Source of the DNA: Parietaria judaica
Taxonomy: Eukaryota; Streptophyta; Magnoliopsida; Rosales; Urticaceae
Length of the DNA stretch: 64,000 nucleotides
Direction of reading: 5' to 3'
Assembly: GCA_954871525.1 (NCBI GenBank)
Contig: OX940868.1
Location: 20,889,056 to 20,953,055, forward strand
This document shows, in pieces, positions 1 to 11,945 of this stretch (positions within the stretch are counted from its first letter, which is position 1; every line of letters starts with the position of its first letter). The translations under genes were made by a program, and so were the position numbers. The notes below the pieces were generated by a model that made no database searches, was not told the DNA's origin, and saw only the letters and a list, made by a program, of their open reading frames with translations.

Positions 1-1589
1 TTATGCAAACAATTTTATCTGTTTATATAAAAAACAGAAAAATAAAAGAATAGAGTTATTCGAATTATCATGATCGTACTTTTTTTTATGTCCATTTTCT
101 TGTTTTTTATCGCTGATTAATCGTATTATATAGATTTTTTTTTTCATGATCCATCTTCTCTTTTGAAGAATAAATTTATTAGTATTCGGAAGCTCAATTA
201 TATTGTCATCAATAAAAGATAACTATTTTATCTAATTAAATATGTAGCTCATGATAATTAATTATGTTGAATAAGAAGTTGTATTGTTCAACAACTATAG
301 TCTATAGATGTTATATAGTCATAGTCTAATTGAATTCCATCATACTTATGAAATGTTCATAACTAATATCACCTAATAATGTAGTCCACGTACCCTCAAA
401 AGAAGTCTCAATTTTTATTAATGATATCTAATTAATTAAGTTTTATAGGTCAAAACACAGATTAGTTATTAATTTTTTTGGATCGTTATAGAGGCAAACA
501 CCATATGATTTATTTTAATTTGTATGGGTATAGACTCTAAAGTGGGTGCTTTTTAATGTTATTGATCACGATAACGCCGGATGAAAATTGAAAAAGAAAG
601 CTAAAATTGTCTAGAAAAGGTAAAAACAAAAGAGCAATATTAATATAGCTTCCTGATTTATAAATTTATTGTTCTTATCTTTATATGAAACGAGTAAATG
701 AAATCCGGTTCAAAATTCACATTTGAGAAGAAAATAATATTGCAATTCGCGTTCCGAATAAATTCAGAATTAGTATTCTGTTTTTTTTTTCCTTTCTTAA
801 AATTGACTAATTAGCCTATTTTTTTTAGGAAAATACAGTCGGTGAATATAGACCCGATTGTCTGTGATATAAATTAAAATTATAAAAAACTTACAGCAGA
901 ATTAAGAATTGTACAATATATTTTTTATTTTTATAATTTTTATTAGGCCTCTTTGATCTGAGCATATATGGTTAGAATTAGATTGCCATTTGTACTTGAA
1001 GGCCTGCTCATTAATAAATTGTTCTTGTCTATATGTGTTTGTTCGCACCAGTATTGATTTATCTGCTTGTCGTTTTATCAGATATTCTTCTTCTTTTTGT
1101 TTCACTTTAAGAGATTCCTATTTTTGTGAATTACATGTTTAAAACTTCTATCTTTCAGGTTATTTTAAAGTATGCATGAATGTGATCTTTATTTTTTATT
1201 TTTTATGTTTGTATTGTTTCTTTTTTCTTTTTTCATTTGAATCCTACTTTCTATTGAAATATTGTAAGTTTTATTACTTATTATTTTAGCAGATCTTATA
1301 ACTAGTCAACACAAATATGTATTATTTCTCTCATTATTAAAAATACTGTCATTGTAAGTATTTGTTTTAGTAAAATATAGAGACACAATATCTCATAATA
1401 TGATCTCAAATACCAACTAGGTTGACGCCCAAAAACACAAAATACAATATGAGGCTCTAAATAAAATAAATAAAAAATATCATAGCTTAAAAAGAAACAA
1501 AAAAGACGAGAACTAATTGAACGTAAGATATCTCTCTAACAAAGCACATCTAAAAGCGAATAACATAAAAAAAATCTAAAGTTCGCTTT
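1..1589. other. AT-rich intergenic sequence, no gene seen
   Basis: No open frame with a recognisable product, no inverted-repeat ends and no tandem array were found here. The stretch is AT-rich with several homopolymer T and A runs. It leads into the LINE remnant that starts near 1590. Confidence 0.6.
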
Positions 1590-1965
1590 CATATAAATAT
1601 CCTTACTATCGAAAGACGAAATAAACTCCGAGTGTGAGCGGCACCAATGATGATCCAAAGTTTGAGCACTGAATCTAAGGCTTCAACAACTCACGGTTTC
1701 CCTCTTTGTAAATATATGTGATTTAAAAGTTGACTAGCTCAAGATAACAGAGGCATTTCGCCCATTGACCCCACAACCTCCAATAGACCAAATGAGGTTT
1801 CGTATGAAGAAGTTGAACCACATAAGTAGAGTCTGATTCAAGCCAAATATTTTTCATTAAAATTCTTTAACTTTCTTAATATATAGCAAACATAGCGGTC
1901 ATCAATTTAGCTTCAAAAGCAGAAGCGGCGTTGATGACAATTAATAGAATTTTAAAATCCGAATA
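1590..1965 (-). pseudogene. Degenerate LINE C-terminal RNase H (RVT_3-type) fragment
   Basis: Read on the minus strand from about 1945 downward, the translation gives pieces typical of the RNase H-like tail of plant LINE-type reverse transcriptases: an AASAFEAKLMTAMFAI stretch, then IWLESDSTYVVQLLHTKPH, then YWRLWGQWAKCLC, then ITYIYKEGN, and near 1600 a final MKANFRF. That order (acidic helix, LESDS..V, W..W..C, IxREGN-like, NFRF end) is the family pattern. Several stop codons and frame changes interrupt it, so it cannot be functional. Only the C-terminal part is present, as expected for a 5'-truncated insertion. The family call is from motif order, not a search. Confidence 0.6.
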
Positions 1966-2018
1966 GAACATTAACATGTTAAAATAAGGCAACACAAAAA
2001 GTATAAGGGACAATATGC

Positions 2019-2188
2019 AACCAATCAAGCTTGGCCTAGTGGTAAGTTCACTACATCTCCATTCAAGAGGTCATCTTTTACATATGTAAATTTGGCCAAT
2101 AATATCACTTATTTTTACACGAAATATATCTAGTAGTGTGAGATTATATTGTAAACTTGGCCGATATTATTACCCATTAAAAAAAAGA
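2019..2188 (+). mobile_element. SINE (tRNA-derived), B box lost
   Basis: The 5' part carries the A-box-like TGGCCTAGTGGTAAG (from 2032), a hallmark of tRNA-derived plant SINEs, and the element ends in an A-rich tail. It is flanked by a perfect 9-bp direct repeat, ACAATATGC, at 2010-2018 and 2189-2197, which supports retroposition. The position where a B box should lie reads as plain AT-rich sequence, so the Pol III promoter looks damaged. The 5' half resembles the SINEs at 39699 and 21885. Confidence 0.65.
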
Positions 2189-2197
2189 ACAATATGC

Positions 2198-3111
2198 TAC
2201 TGATGTTGTGAACTACTTATTTTATTTTCGTCAACAGCGTCATCCCAGAATTTCAGCATATAAAGCTTTCTTTTTTCGATTGTTAACTATATTCTAAATC
2301 ATTCAATGTTGAACTTTTATGATTTCATTACAATCGAGTCCTCTCTTTTGTTATGACGCACATCACTTTTTATTCTCACTTCTATTAATTTAATGAATAC
2401 AATTTAGCCAAACCCAATAATATGTATATTTTTGGTGGAAATCATAGTCAGATAATCACTTTAGTGCCTAATTAATGTGAAATGGAAGACTAAATAAAGT
2501 TGGAAGCAATATAAGACTACCACTCTTGAATTCATGTCATAAATCATTGCACAAAATGTTTTCATATCACTGATTAATTAGACATGTATATTCACGTATA
2601 AATATATGTAGTGTACTTCAATATATATAATATATATTCAGATTTTTATTCTTATAACAATATTGCATTCATACATGTACACACATAACTATTACTGTTA
2701 ATTTTTCCCAATTTTTGCACGTGTGATTGAGAGCATAAGAAATATTAAATTTAATGTCTCAAGTCCTCTCAATTCGACAATTTTGTCACACGTCGTGGAT
2801 TTGGGACGATAAATAACCGTATCACATTCACACTCCTCTTTTTTGGTTATCTTGTATAATTATCGGCTAATTATATATAACGGGTTAATATTAACTAAAA
2901 CACATCAATCATGTAAGAAATGGAAAATTATTTAATGGTCTCCATGACATGTAAAAGAATATTGTATATAGATGTTTTCCTAAAATATCTCTAATTTACA
3001 CGTAGACTGCTCTTTAGCAATCTATGAAAAACTGTATATTACATGAACATACATAGTATCTTTTTGAAATGGATTATATATATATTATATATATATATGA
3101 CAAAACCCTAG
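2198..3111. other. AT-rich spacer downstream of the first LEA_2 gene
   Basis: No gene or element ends recognised. (TA)-rich runs lie near 2620-2635 and 3075-3098, the latter immediately past the stop codon of the LEA_2 gene. The 3' processing site of that gene should lie in this spacer, but I could not fix it. Confidence 0.5.
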
Positions 3112-3741
3112 CTAGAGATTAACATCATGCTTGCAATTCTGCCTCTGAATCTTACTACTGATAATATCGTACGTCATAGTACAGTTCAATTCCACGACCA
3201 CTTTCTTCTTCACGATATTGGCGATCTTAACCCTTCCTTCGATCCTGGTAAAGCTCTCGACGGTCAACGCTCCGGTGGCGAGGTCAACGGCCAGCCTCGG
3301 TGACGCTAATATCTTTGCCGGCTCGATCTCCACCGTCAAGTTGGCTCGCAAAGTTCGCCTCGCCCTCGCAACCCCCGCCGGGACCCACCCTTCTCCGACG
3401 GCCTCTCCGCTGTAAAGAATAGTTGTTGGGGCTGCAGAGAATCGGAACGAAGCTGCGTTAGGGTTCTTGACGGAGACGTCGGCGGTCAACATGGTGGAGT
3501 TGGCGGAGATGTCGGTGAGGTTCCCGAGGGTGGAGATTGAGTTGAGCCGGACGGTCGGGCCGCGCACATGGAAGACGGTGAAGGCGAGGACGATGAGCGT
3601 CACGGCGGCGAGGACGAGGATCGCTGATGCGCAGCCGCAGCACTTGACGCAAGATTTCCGCCGGCGAAAGCCGTCGTCGCTGGTGCTTAAGGGATAGAAC
3701 ACCGCCGGAGCTAAGGGCTTGACTTGTTCTTTCTCAGCCAT
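3112..3741 (-). CDS. LEA_2-domain (NDR1/HIN1-like) single-pass membrane protein
   Basis: A 209-residue protein from a single uninterrupted exon. Residues 1-25 are polar and include the PLAPA motif shared with two other copies in this window. Residues 26-36 are basic and cysteine-rich (RRRKSCVKCCG). Residues 37-59 are a hydrophobic helix. The rest is a LEA_2 domain with the conserved VKNPN at 91-95 and VELNCTMTYD at 183-192. Potential N-glycosylation sites are at N74, N81, N134 and N186, fitting a lumenal or extracellular domain. Family members are linked to stress and defence responses at the plasma membrane, but no specific role can be read here. The start is the first ATG in frame and matches the MAE(E/K) start of its paralogues. 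It is GC-richer than its surroundings. The product class is secure; the exact subfamily is not. Confidence 0.9.
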   Translation of the reverse strand: MAEKEQVKPLAPAVFYPLSTSDDGFRRRKSCVKCCGCASAILVLAAVTLIVLAFTVFHVRGPTVRLNSISTLGNLTDISANSTMLTADVSVKNPNAASFRFSAAPTTILYSGEAVGEGWVPAGVARARRTLRANLTVEIEPAKILASPRLAVDLATGALTVESFTRIEGRVKIANIVKKKVVVELNCTMTYDIISSKIQRQNCKHDVNL

Positions 3742-4772
3742 ATCGGCTTATATACTGTAATTCTGTAAATATGTATATATATACTCACTTTTGTATGTAA
3801 GGTTTGATATTGATCATACGTTGATAAAATTATAAGGTTGATTATTCTTGATGATTTTTGGTCGTTTGGATTGTGAAGTGTTTGAGGAAACGTAGCAAAA
3901 TTAAAGGAATTTGTTAGGTGCGATGTGATTTTATTGTTCTTCTTATACGGGGTAAGTTATTTTACGGATATTTTTGGCATAAGTACCTAATTTGTACTAA
4001 GTGAAATTGACATTCTCAGTATCATTTTTAGTGGCAACATGTACTCAAAGACCACAAAGTAGTGTTGAAGTCCAATTCTATTCATGTACTCGCTAAAGTT
4101 TTTTTACACGAAAAATATATTAGTCTAATTAAATTAAACTCCGAAAACATCAATTATTCCAGACTTTTATCAAATTTGACACGTATGTGTGTATCTAGAT
4201 TAACATACTTTATATCAAATAAACAAATTTTAAATCTCGATATAGTTTTGTGATCTTTGGGTGTTAATGCTACTAAAAAGGGATTACGAACACACTTAAT
4301 TATATAAGATTAAGTACTTATGTCGCAAATATTCCTTTACTTATTTGATGTTATTTTTTCCTTGACTTATTTGTTGGGGCCTTTGCGTAGTACTAGTGTT
4401 TGAAAGCATAACAAGTCTAGTTAATTTTTGACTTTTTCTGAAGCAACCGCGTTTGCTGATTTTGCACGGCTTGGACTGTTGACTTTCTAAAACCTCGTGG
4501 AATGGATTTTTGTATGACAAAGAGAAATATAAAGAGAAGCTTCTGTGGATTTTAGTGGCAGGGTTTAGAAAATTATGGGATTTATTATGTAAGAGTTCAT
4601 TAATGGAGGAGCGTTTTGGAGAGCAGTCAAACTTTTTGGGTCTCTCTCGGAGAATTTGACTGACTTCTTGGATGATGTCTCAGTCTTATAGTGTATGGCT
4701 TGATATGTAAAGGATTGAAAAATAGAATTACTATGCGATGTCATATTACGTGTACCGCAAGATTATCTATTG
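3742..4772. other. Upstream region of the first LEA_2 gene
   Basis: On the minus strand a TATA-like tract (around 3768-3784, alternating TA) lies about 30-45 bp before the start codon. That is close, so the leader would be very short if this tract is the TATA box. No other gene or element end was recognised up to the hAT element at 4773. Confidence 0.4.
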
Positions 4773-5408
4773 TAGGGCTGCAACCGGTAGGTTAACCTGT
4801 TTATTTTCAACTATTTGGTATCCTTAACTTAATTCCGGTTAGTCATGTTTTAATAACCTTAACCTGTTTTTAAAATCGGTTAACCGGAAACCGGTTAACT
4901 TAATTTCCGATTATCAAAATTTAATTAACCTGTTTACTAATTACCTTAACTTGTTTTTTGTATTTTTGTATTTTTTTAATAGCATTCAACAAATTCGCAA
5001 CAATAAATAAGTCGGTCCAAAATAAATAGTAATGAGACAACTGAGTTTTAAACGAAATACACCAATGCAAAACATAAAACCAAAAAGTAACAGTTATAAA
5101 TATATAAAAAAAATCCAAACCAAAGAAAGAGAAGGAATCGAAGATGCTTTTTTTTAGAAGAGATAAATCCTATTAAATTAATTTTAAAATATTTAAATTA
5201 AAAATTCAATATTAAAACCGGTTAGAAAAACCGGTTACCAAATTAACCTGTTTTGTAAAATAAATAACCTGTAACCTTATCCTGTTTTAAACCGGATACA
5301 GTTAACCTTAACCTGTTTTCAAAATAATCCGGTTACGGTTATTTTAAACTGGATAATTTTCGGTTACGGTTTTTAAAATCCGGTTACCAATTTTTTTGCA
5401 CACCCCTA
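4773..5408. mobile_element. Non-autonomous hAT-type element with CCGGTTAACC-rich ends
   Basis: The ends read TAGGGCTGCAACCGG and, on the opposite strand, TAGGGGTGTGCAAAAAAA. It is bounded by 8-bp direct repeats that differ at one base: ATCTATTG at 4765-4772 and ATCTGTTG at 5409-5416. An 8-bp duplication with TAGGG-type ends is the hAT pattern. The motif (A)ACCGGTTA / TAACC is iterated in both outer thirds, as expected of subterminal transposase-binding repeats. No transposase frame is present. The one mismatch in the duplication implies some age. Confidence 0.7.
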
Positions 5409-6351
5409 ATCTGTTGTATTATAAAGGGATAATAGCGGCAAAAATACCCGATTAAATGAAATTGAATTCTAACATCTAAGTTCAAAGTTTAGTAAAACTA
5501 GATGGAGCATCAGTAATGAAATTTAAAGTATATTTGCGGTCGGTCATAGTTCGACACCAGATTTGGATAAAAATATACATTTAGTACCGAAGTTTTAAAA
5601 ATTGACTGTAAAATACCTTACTTCACAAGAAATAGACCACAGCTTGTCATTGATGTGCCAACACGGAGAAGAAAATATAAATACGGAGCAATAACAACGC
5701 AATGTTCGAAGACAGAAATTGAAGTGTTATCTTCACAATCATGTATTTTAGTCGTAAATTGCGCGAATTTTGCTTGGGTTTGCTACTTTGATCTTCTTTG
5801 ATTTAGTTGATTTTTTCATCAATTTGGATCTGGATAAATTGACTATCTAATCTTTATGTATTACTGCTATTGTCGTTTTCAAATGCTCTGCCGTTTTCAG
5901 AAATTATAGTCGTTTCTAGAACTCTACATTGCTTATTTCTCATACTCGTGTCGTTCGACTATCTATACATTTTGGTATAAGTGTTTTATGTCATTTTTGT
6001 TGATCTATTTCTATTTGTATTTTTGTCGTTTTTCAGCTTTGCTTTTCCATGTGTAGAATTTTATTTCAGTAGTTACTATATTGGTATTGGAATTTCGAAA
6101 TAACGTTTGTTAGTTTTTAGTGAATGTTTTTTTTGTTCCCGGTTTCAAACCTTACCTTATTGCATTTTTGGGAAAATCGGTATTTCTCGGTCCTAGATTG
6201 TGACCAATTTTACAAACAGGGCCGTGAGAAAGTCTCCAACATATCGAGGTTACTAGTCATTGTTTCATCCCCTTTGTTGTTTCCGTATTCTATTAGAATC
6301 TCGCCTTTTATTTTCATTGATTCCGGAAAATGAATACTATTTTGCCGTTCA
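5409..6351. other. Spacer, no gene assigned
   Basis: A lone motif GGGATAATAGCGGCAAAAAT at 5427 resembles the end of Mutator-like MITEs, but no matching opposite end was found. The T-rich stretch at 5740-6350 on the plus strand could be an untranslated or intronic region of the small open frame that follows. This is inference only. Confidence 0.35.
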
Positions 6352-6624
6352 ATGACCAACCCCGATCTTCCGTCCTATCCTAATCTTCTCGACGCGATCC
6401 TAAATGATCTTACTTGCAGCACAACTTATTGCAATCCGGATGGTGATAAGAGGAAGCATGATGGAGGTAATGAAAGAGTGCGACGAGGCAAAGCGCAAGC
6501 GATGATGAGAGAAAGCATAAGGAGGGTTTTTAAAGAGCGCGGCGAGGCAGAGGCGCGGATGAACGAACACAAGAAGAGGTACATTTGGTCCATGAATGTG
6601 GACATTGCAGGGTCTTGCTATTAA
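6352..6624 (+). CDS. Hypothetical small protein, possible exon or gene fragment
   Basis: A 90-residue open frame. The middle to end (about residues 34-80) is charged and helix-forming, rich in R, K, E and M, and looks like a short coiled coil; the frame is also GC-richer than its surroundings. I do not recognise a family. No clear splice sites or TATA box were fixed, and no neighbour gives a functional hint. It could be the remaining exon of a decayed gene, part of an old mobile element, or a chance frame. Confidence 0.3.
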   Translation: MTNPDLPSYPNLLDAILNDLTCSTTYCNPDGDKRKHDGGNERVRRGKAQAMMRESIRRVFKERGEAEARMNEHKKRYIWSMNVDIAGSCY

Positions 6625-8148
6625 TAAAATTAGTTTCAGCTACTAATCATCTAAATAGTTTCAGCAAACAGTAGCGGTAAAGGTGAGATCGTGCCGCGCA
6701 TCCGTTGTTTATTGGATTATTTATTTGAAGGGAAATAATGCCGATTTTTTGTGATTTGGGCCGGGCTTTGATTAATATATAGAAGTCTAAAATTTGAAAA
6801 GACACCCGAAGGAAAAATAAAAAAAAAAACTCTAAATGGTGAACAAATGGTTAATAATAACATCAGCATATAATGCAAATTAATTGTGGGGAAGACCGAA
6901 GACACATGAAAAATTAATGTGATTAAAGAAAAATAATTACCTTAGCGAAATGGAATGTAAATAATAATTTGATATTATCTTCTCTCGCATTATCATAGTC
7001 TTAAATTATTGCGATAATCGATCGACACCTTGAAATTACTTACATTGAAGTGTAGTTATTGATATACATACAATTTAAATCTACCTATTATTGTCTATGA
7101 CATTATTAGTTTTTAATGTGCATGAATTTTATAGGTGGCTTGAGAGAGAGAGAGAGAAGAGAAGAGATCCATGTCCAAATAAAACAGTGTTGTAAATGAT
7201 GACATATATATACTAGTTTAACAAGATTCTTACTCGTACGCATATCCCATGTGCTAAGCAATATAAGCTTTTGATATGATCGAAATCTTGACATTTTATT
7301 TATTCACCGCTCATTATAAATCTGAAAATCCCGCGTTAAAAGCACACAAAAACATTAACAAATCATATAACTAAAATTAAATGAGACCTTTTCCCATAAT
7401 TCATGACTGTAAAGTGTAAAACCTTACTATTAAAAACTCATATGAAACTGTCCTTCACCCACAACCCATGATTGATATTGTTATTAATTAATAAAATAAA
7501 GACACGACAATAACATCTTAATTAGCTGCAAAATCGATGGTCCAAAAGAATATATGATTAAACAATATATATTTGCGGCAAAAATATCAAATATTACAAA
7601 AAAAAACTGGCCTTATGTCTTCAATCTATATTTTAGCACATATTTTTCAATATTATTTGGCGTAAGTACGTAATTAATTTTTTTCCATTATCTTCCTTCC
7701 ATGAAATTTCATATGACAACATACATTTCTTCAGGTTTTTGCTCTTTTTGATCGTGCATGCGCTTAAGGAACTTCATATAGTTTATAATGAACAAGTCTC
7801 ACATAGAAATAACTCAAACTATGTTCTATAGTTCAAAAACTAAGGCACCATAAATCAATCTCGTCTTTACATGGTTGAAATGGGTAAAACATGATCAAAA
7901 TGACCAAAGGCATAGACAAATCAAACATCGTCACGTGAAGTTCACGGTGTGGAGACAACAAAAAATTTAATTACGCACATCAAAATTTTAATATCAAAAG
8001 AAATTTGTGCCACTAAAGTATGTATAAGATTAAAAATATAAGATATATATTTTTAAAAATATATAGCTATATTTTTGTCGCAAAAATAAAAGAACAAAAA
8101 AATGGCCCAAAAAACTAAATATACAAAAACAAAAAACCATGTTCATCA
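6625..8148. other. AT-rich spacer downstream of the second LEA_2 gene
   Basis: No supported gene. A short GA microsatellite lies at 7142-7165. The rest is AT-rich unique-looking sequence with no readable element termini. Confidence 0.5.
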
Positions 8149-8787
8149 CTAATCGCATCTCAAATCCTTAACTCTCTTGGTCTTGAGAACCAAAGTCATG
8201 GTACAGTTCATCTCTGTCGTTTTTCTGTTCTTCAAAACCCTAATCAGCTTGACCTGACCAGAAAACCTAGAGAAGCCGGTCAAAGTCAATGTACCGGAGC
8301 TTAAATCTCCCTGAAGATTGTTTGCTCCTTGCGGCAATCTGTTCGACCTGACTTCCATGGTGATGTTGACTTTCTTGCTTCCCTTCATGTCGACGCTTCC
8401 CTTCGAGATCCGCTTCTCCCCGATCCTTGCTCCTTTGTAGAGAACGCTCGCCGTGTTATTCCCCTCAAACCGGTACGGACCAAAGTTCGGGTTGTCGATG
8501 GAGAGCACAGCGACCAGGGTTGCGTTGAAGGAGGCGAACGGCGTCATTCTGTACGCGAGGTGAGTGACGTGGACCGCCCTCAGCTTGACGTCCGGCGCCT
8601 TGGCCCGGAGGGCGATCATGGCGAAGATCAAGAGCACGACGCTTTGCAAGACTATCGCGGCGAAGACGTAGACGAAGCACTTGTTGTTCCGCTCGTGCCG
8701 AAGGGATTTGAACGTCGGATTCTCCTCGTCACTGCGTCGGTTCACTTTCGCCGGAGCCAACGGCCACGATTGTGTCTCCTCCGCCAT
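8149..8787 (-). CDS. LEA_2-domain (NDR1/HIN1-like) single-pass membrane protein
   Basis: A 212-residue single-exon product. Residues 8-13 hold the PLAPA motif; residues 20-37 are charged; residues 38-60 form the transmembrane helix, followed by RAKAPDVKLR. The LEA_2 region holds IDNPNFGPYRF (97-107) and EMNCTMTLVL (192-201). Candidate N-glycosylation sites are at N88, N110, N141 and N194. Length, layout and orientation match the four other copies. The start is the first in-frame ATG, with the MAEE start also seen in the copy at 56.7 kb. A TATA-like CCATATATTTAC (minus strand, about 8872-8883) lies about 90 bp upstream of the ATG. The family role is stress- or defence-related membrane signalling or wall attachment; the specific job is unknown. 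Confidence 0.9.
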   Translation of the reverse strand: MAEETQSWPLAPAKVNRRSDEENPTFKSLRHERNNKCFVYVFAAIVLQSVVLLIFAMIALRAKAPDVKLRAVHVTHLAYRMTPFASFNATLVAVLSIDNPNFGPYRFEGNNTASVLYKGARIGEKRISKGSVDMKGSKKVNITMEVRSNRLPQGANNLQGDLSSGTLTLTGFSRFSGQVKLIRVLKNRKTTEMNCTMTLVLKTKRVKDLRCD

Positions 8788-8802
8788 TGAACCGCGTGTT
8801 CG

Positions 8803-8835
8803 CCTAGGCGATTAGCTCAGTGGTTAGAGACTGGT
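8803..8835 (+). other. tRNA 5'-half-like sequence (A box) in the leader region of the second LEA_2 gene
   Basis: The stretch contains GATTAGCTCAGTGGTTAGAG, which matches the D-arm and A-box consensus of eukaryotic tRNAs (TAGCTCAGTGG). No anticodon arm or B box follows, so it is not a tRNA gene. It lies antisense to the leader of the LEA_2 gene ending at 8787. It may be a tRNA or SINE relic, or chance. Confidence 0.35.
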
Positions 8836-10431
8836 GAAATGGAAAGATATATGTTGAAGGTGTATGTCTGTGTAAATATATGGTATGTGTATCATATATA
8901 TTATAGTATAAGTGTAAAGATCTTGACCAAACAAGGTCTCGTTGAGATTGCTGTTTTTTGTTTTTGTTTTTTTTGTTTTTTTTGCAAGGGAATCTTGGGA
9001 GGGTTTTTCTGATGAGAGATTTTTGAAATGCGAAGTTATATACTTATATATGTGATTGCAAGGTGTATGTGTGTGATTATATATATGTATTATTTATTAT
9101 TATATGGTATAATGGTACGTGTTGAAATAAAAGAAATGAAATGCGTTAATGTGTGGACCGTTTTTTAATTCAAAGCATAAATAGGAGAATGGTTTGTGGG
9201 TCAGTCTCGGCATGTGGGCGTGTCGGCGTTCTTGTTTTTCAATTTTCACACGGTTAAAAATAATTTAAGTAAAAAATTTCGAGGCATTATTAAAAAAAAT
9301 TATTTGGATATTTAAATATTTTCTTACTCTTCTTTTATACCAAGGAATGACATGTGAATCATATGATTATAAGGATTTAGTTTCTACAAATTGAATTATA
9401 GGTGTATCAAGCGTATTAAATTGATCATATAATTAAATAATATCTCATATCAATGTACTTATCATATGAGGTTTTGAGGATTTATTACTTTACAACAAGT
9501 CATAGTTATCCTCTTTTTGTTTTGTTCTTGATTCTCTTTTATATTTAAGATTTTAATTATATATATACACACATACTAATCAAAATGATAAACATAAGAA
9601 AATTGATGATGATAAACTTTTGATGACGATAAAACATAATAAATTGAGTATCTGAATTAACGGGGTCATTTTTGAAAATTCTATGTCATAAAATTCCCTT
9701 TTGCTAAAACTTACTTTTAGAAACTTTTCATGATTATGTCCTAATAAATTAGGCTATTTTGGTAAACGAGTATAAGAAAAGTGGAATTTATAAATGGTCA
9801 ACAAACTTTCGTCGTCCATCTAATTCGAGTGATCATATTTCGAAATTAAAAAGAGTATACCTAAATATAACAAACCCCTCTTTGAGTTTAGGCCTTAGGG
9901 TATATATTTGTAATCATATGGACTGACTTTTTATTTTTATTTTTAAATCCTTGTCACTTTTATTTTCTTGTATCGAAAGTATTGTTTTCCCAATATCAAG
10001 ACATTATTTGTGATGAAGTATAATGATTCGAACATTTTGAGCCACTTGTCCAAGACATAATAAGCTCTGTACTTTCATATTATTTGAGTACAATCGTGTA
10101 TATGATAATTTATAAAGTTAATTCATTCGATTTTTCGAAAGCATATTGAAGAGAAAACTTGTAGCGATTAAATCCAAATCAGATTATATTATATAGAATA
10201 GAAACCAGAGCTGTAACACATGTCCATAAAGTAACAAGAGTTTAACTGAAAGTTAGCGAAGTTTGATTGAGCAAACATGATATGATATAAATATGGGAAA
10301 TTTGCAGCGAAAGTCTCGAAGTCGTCAAATTCTTACAAATAAGTCACTAACGTTAAATATTTGCGGCGAAACTCACCGACGTCACTCATTTTTTACAAAT
10401 CCAATCTAAAAATGTTAAATGACATGTAGCT
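8836..10431. other. Upstream spacer of the second LEA_2 gene
   Basis: AT-rich sequence with T-rich runs at about 8950-8985 and no supported gene. At 10301-10380 two motifs of the type TTTGC(A/G)GCGAAA(G/C)TC occur 70 bp apart, resembling the ends of the inverted-repeat element that follows. Confidence 0.4.
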
Positions 10432-10940
10432 TCGCCACGTGGACACCACGTCACGCCTTAAGCATACATGACAAAAATACCACATTTTGTGGCCAAAATA
10501 CTGCAAACATTTTAATTAGCTATATATTAATGGCAAAAATACAATAGTTTTTGGCAAAAATAACATTAAAAAAAATACCTTTATCATTGAAAAAAAAAAC
10601 AGTGAATTTACTATAGGATGAATAAATTGTCACTTTGTAATAAATAAGAGATAATAACAATAATAGATAAAAATAGTGAATTTACTATAGGATAGTGATA
10701 AATAAATTGGAATATTACCCAAAAAATGGAATCGATAATAGGATTATATTTTTTGTTTTGTTTTTTTTTTATGACATTTTCATGGTAAAAGTAATTTTTT
10801 TAAATGTTATTTTTGCCGAAAAATATTGAATTTTTGCCATTAACATATAGCTAAATAAAATGTTTGCAGTATTTTTGCCGCAAAATATGGTATTTATGTC
10901 ATGTATGCTTAAGACGTGACATGGTGTCCACGTGGCGAAT
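10432..10940. repeat. Imperfect inverted repeat (MITE or foldback, Mutator-like character)
   Basis: The arm at about 10432-10565 (starting TTCGCCACGTGGACACC) is repeated in reverse complement at about 10795-10940 (ending GGTGTCCACGTGGCGAA). Shared blocks include GACGTGACATG/GT, GCATACATGACA, CCAAAATACTGCAAACATTTTA and AATGGCAAAAAT. About 230 bp of AT-rich sequence separates the arms. I could not find a target duplication, so the outer limits are uncertain; similar motifs continue leftward to about 10300. Confidence 0.6.
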
Positions 10941-11538
10941 TTTTTTAGGAGAAACACATCCGATTTTTTTTAGGAGAAACACATATTTTTTTGTTTTGGG
11001 GTTTATATCGGTTTCAATCACAAAAATCGACTATTAAACCCGATCATACAAATTTACTTCGAAGATATAGATTTTTTTACAAAAGCTATTATAGATAGGA
11101 TTTGCTCTAGTCTATGTAAAGCTGTAAATACAACATAAAATTCATGTTCCAAAAAAAAAAAAAAAAAACAGCACCAACATTTTTCGGTTCTAGATTTTTT
11201 CGGAACAATAATATTTGGTTTCTGAATCGAAACCAAAACAGAACTTCAGTTCTAGTTTTTGAAATAATTTTTCATTTCTTTTAGTTTTAATTTTTGAAAT
11301 GTATTAATGTTACCCAAGAAAGTTAAAAATGTTTAGTTTTAACCTTAAATATTTAAATCTTTACAGAAAAGCCCAAACCAAAAGTTATATAAAAAAAACG
11401 TGATACGGTAATTATGAAATACATCGGAACATGAATGTTCGTAAACAAATACATAAAAAAAAAAGTAATAATCTCTAGGATTGAAATAGTCATAAACATC
11501 GTTTGTGCTGCCTGCTTTCTCTTGAGCTCGTTCTTCTG

Positions 11539-11890
11539 GTTCATAAACAAACTAGTTAATTTGCTGAATAAAATAAAAACATAACTTAAATGACATATTA
11601 AATGATTTTTCAAACATTAGCTAATTTTACAATTATTAAACATACTAATAACCGTTGGGTACTTCTATGAGGACCATAACGCTCGGCTTGATGGCCGTGT
11701 ACAAGTGTCACTGCAGTGTAGTGAAATTTTGTTGCTCTTCTCGTTCATAAACAAACTAGCTAATTTTCTAATAAAATAAAAACATAACTTAAATGATTTT
11801 TCAAACATTATCTACTTTTACGATTACTAAACATACTAGTATTTTTAAACTAAATGTCACTACAAATGTAGTGGAATTTCATTGCCCTTA
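11539..11890. repeat. Diverged tandem duplication, period about 204 bp
   Basis: The block starting GGTTCATAAACAAACTAG at 11539 recurs at about 11743. Shared segments include AAAATAAAAACATAACTTAAATG, GATTTTTCAAACATTA and, further on, TGTCACT-AA/GC-TGTAGTG. The second copy is shorter. Downstream, at 11905-11945, AGGTTCAATTCCCAACCCTAG resembles a tRNA/SINE B box, so part of this array may be retroposon-derived. Confidence 0.55.
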
Positions 11891-11945
11891 AAGTTGTTTT
11901 TTTCCAAGTTAAAGCTTAGGTTCAATTCCCAACCCTAGCATATTT

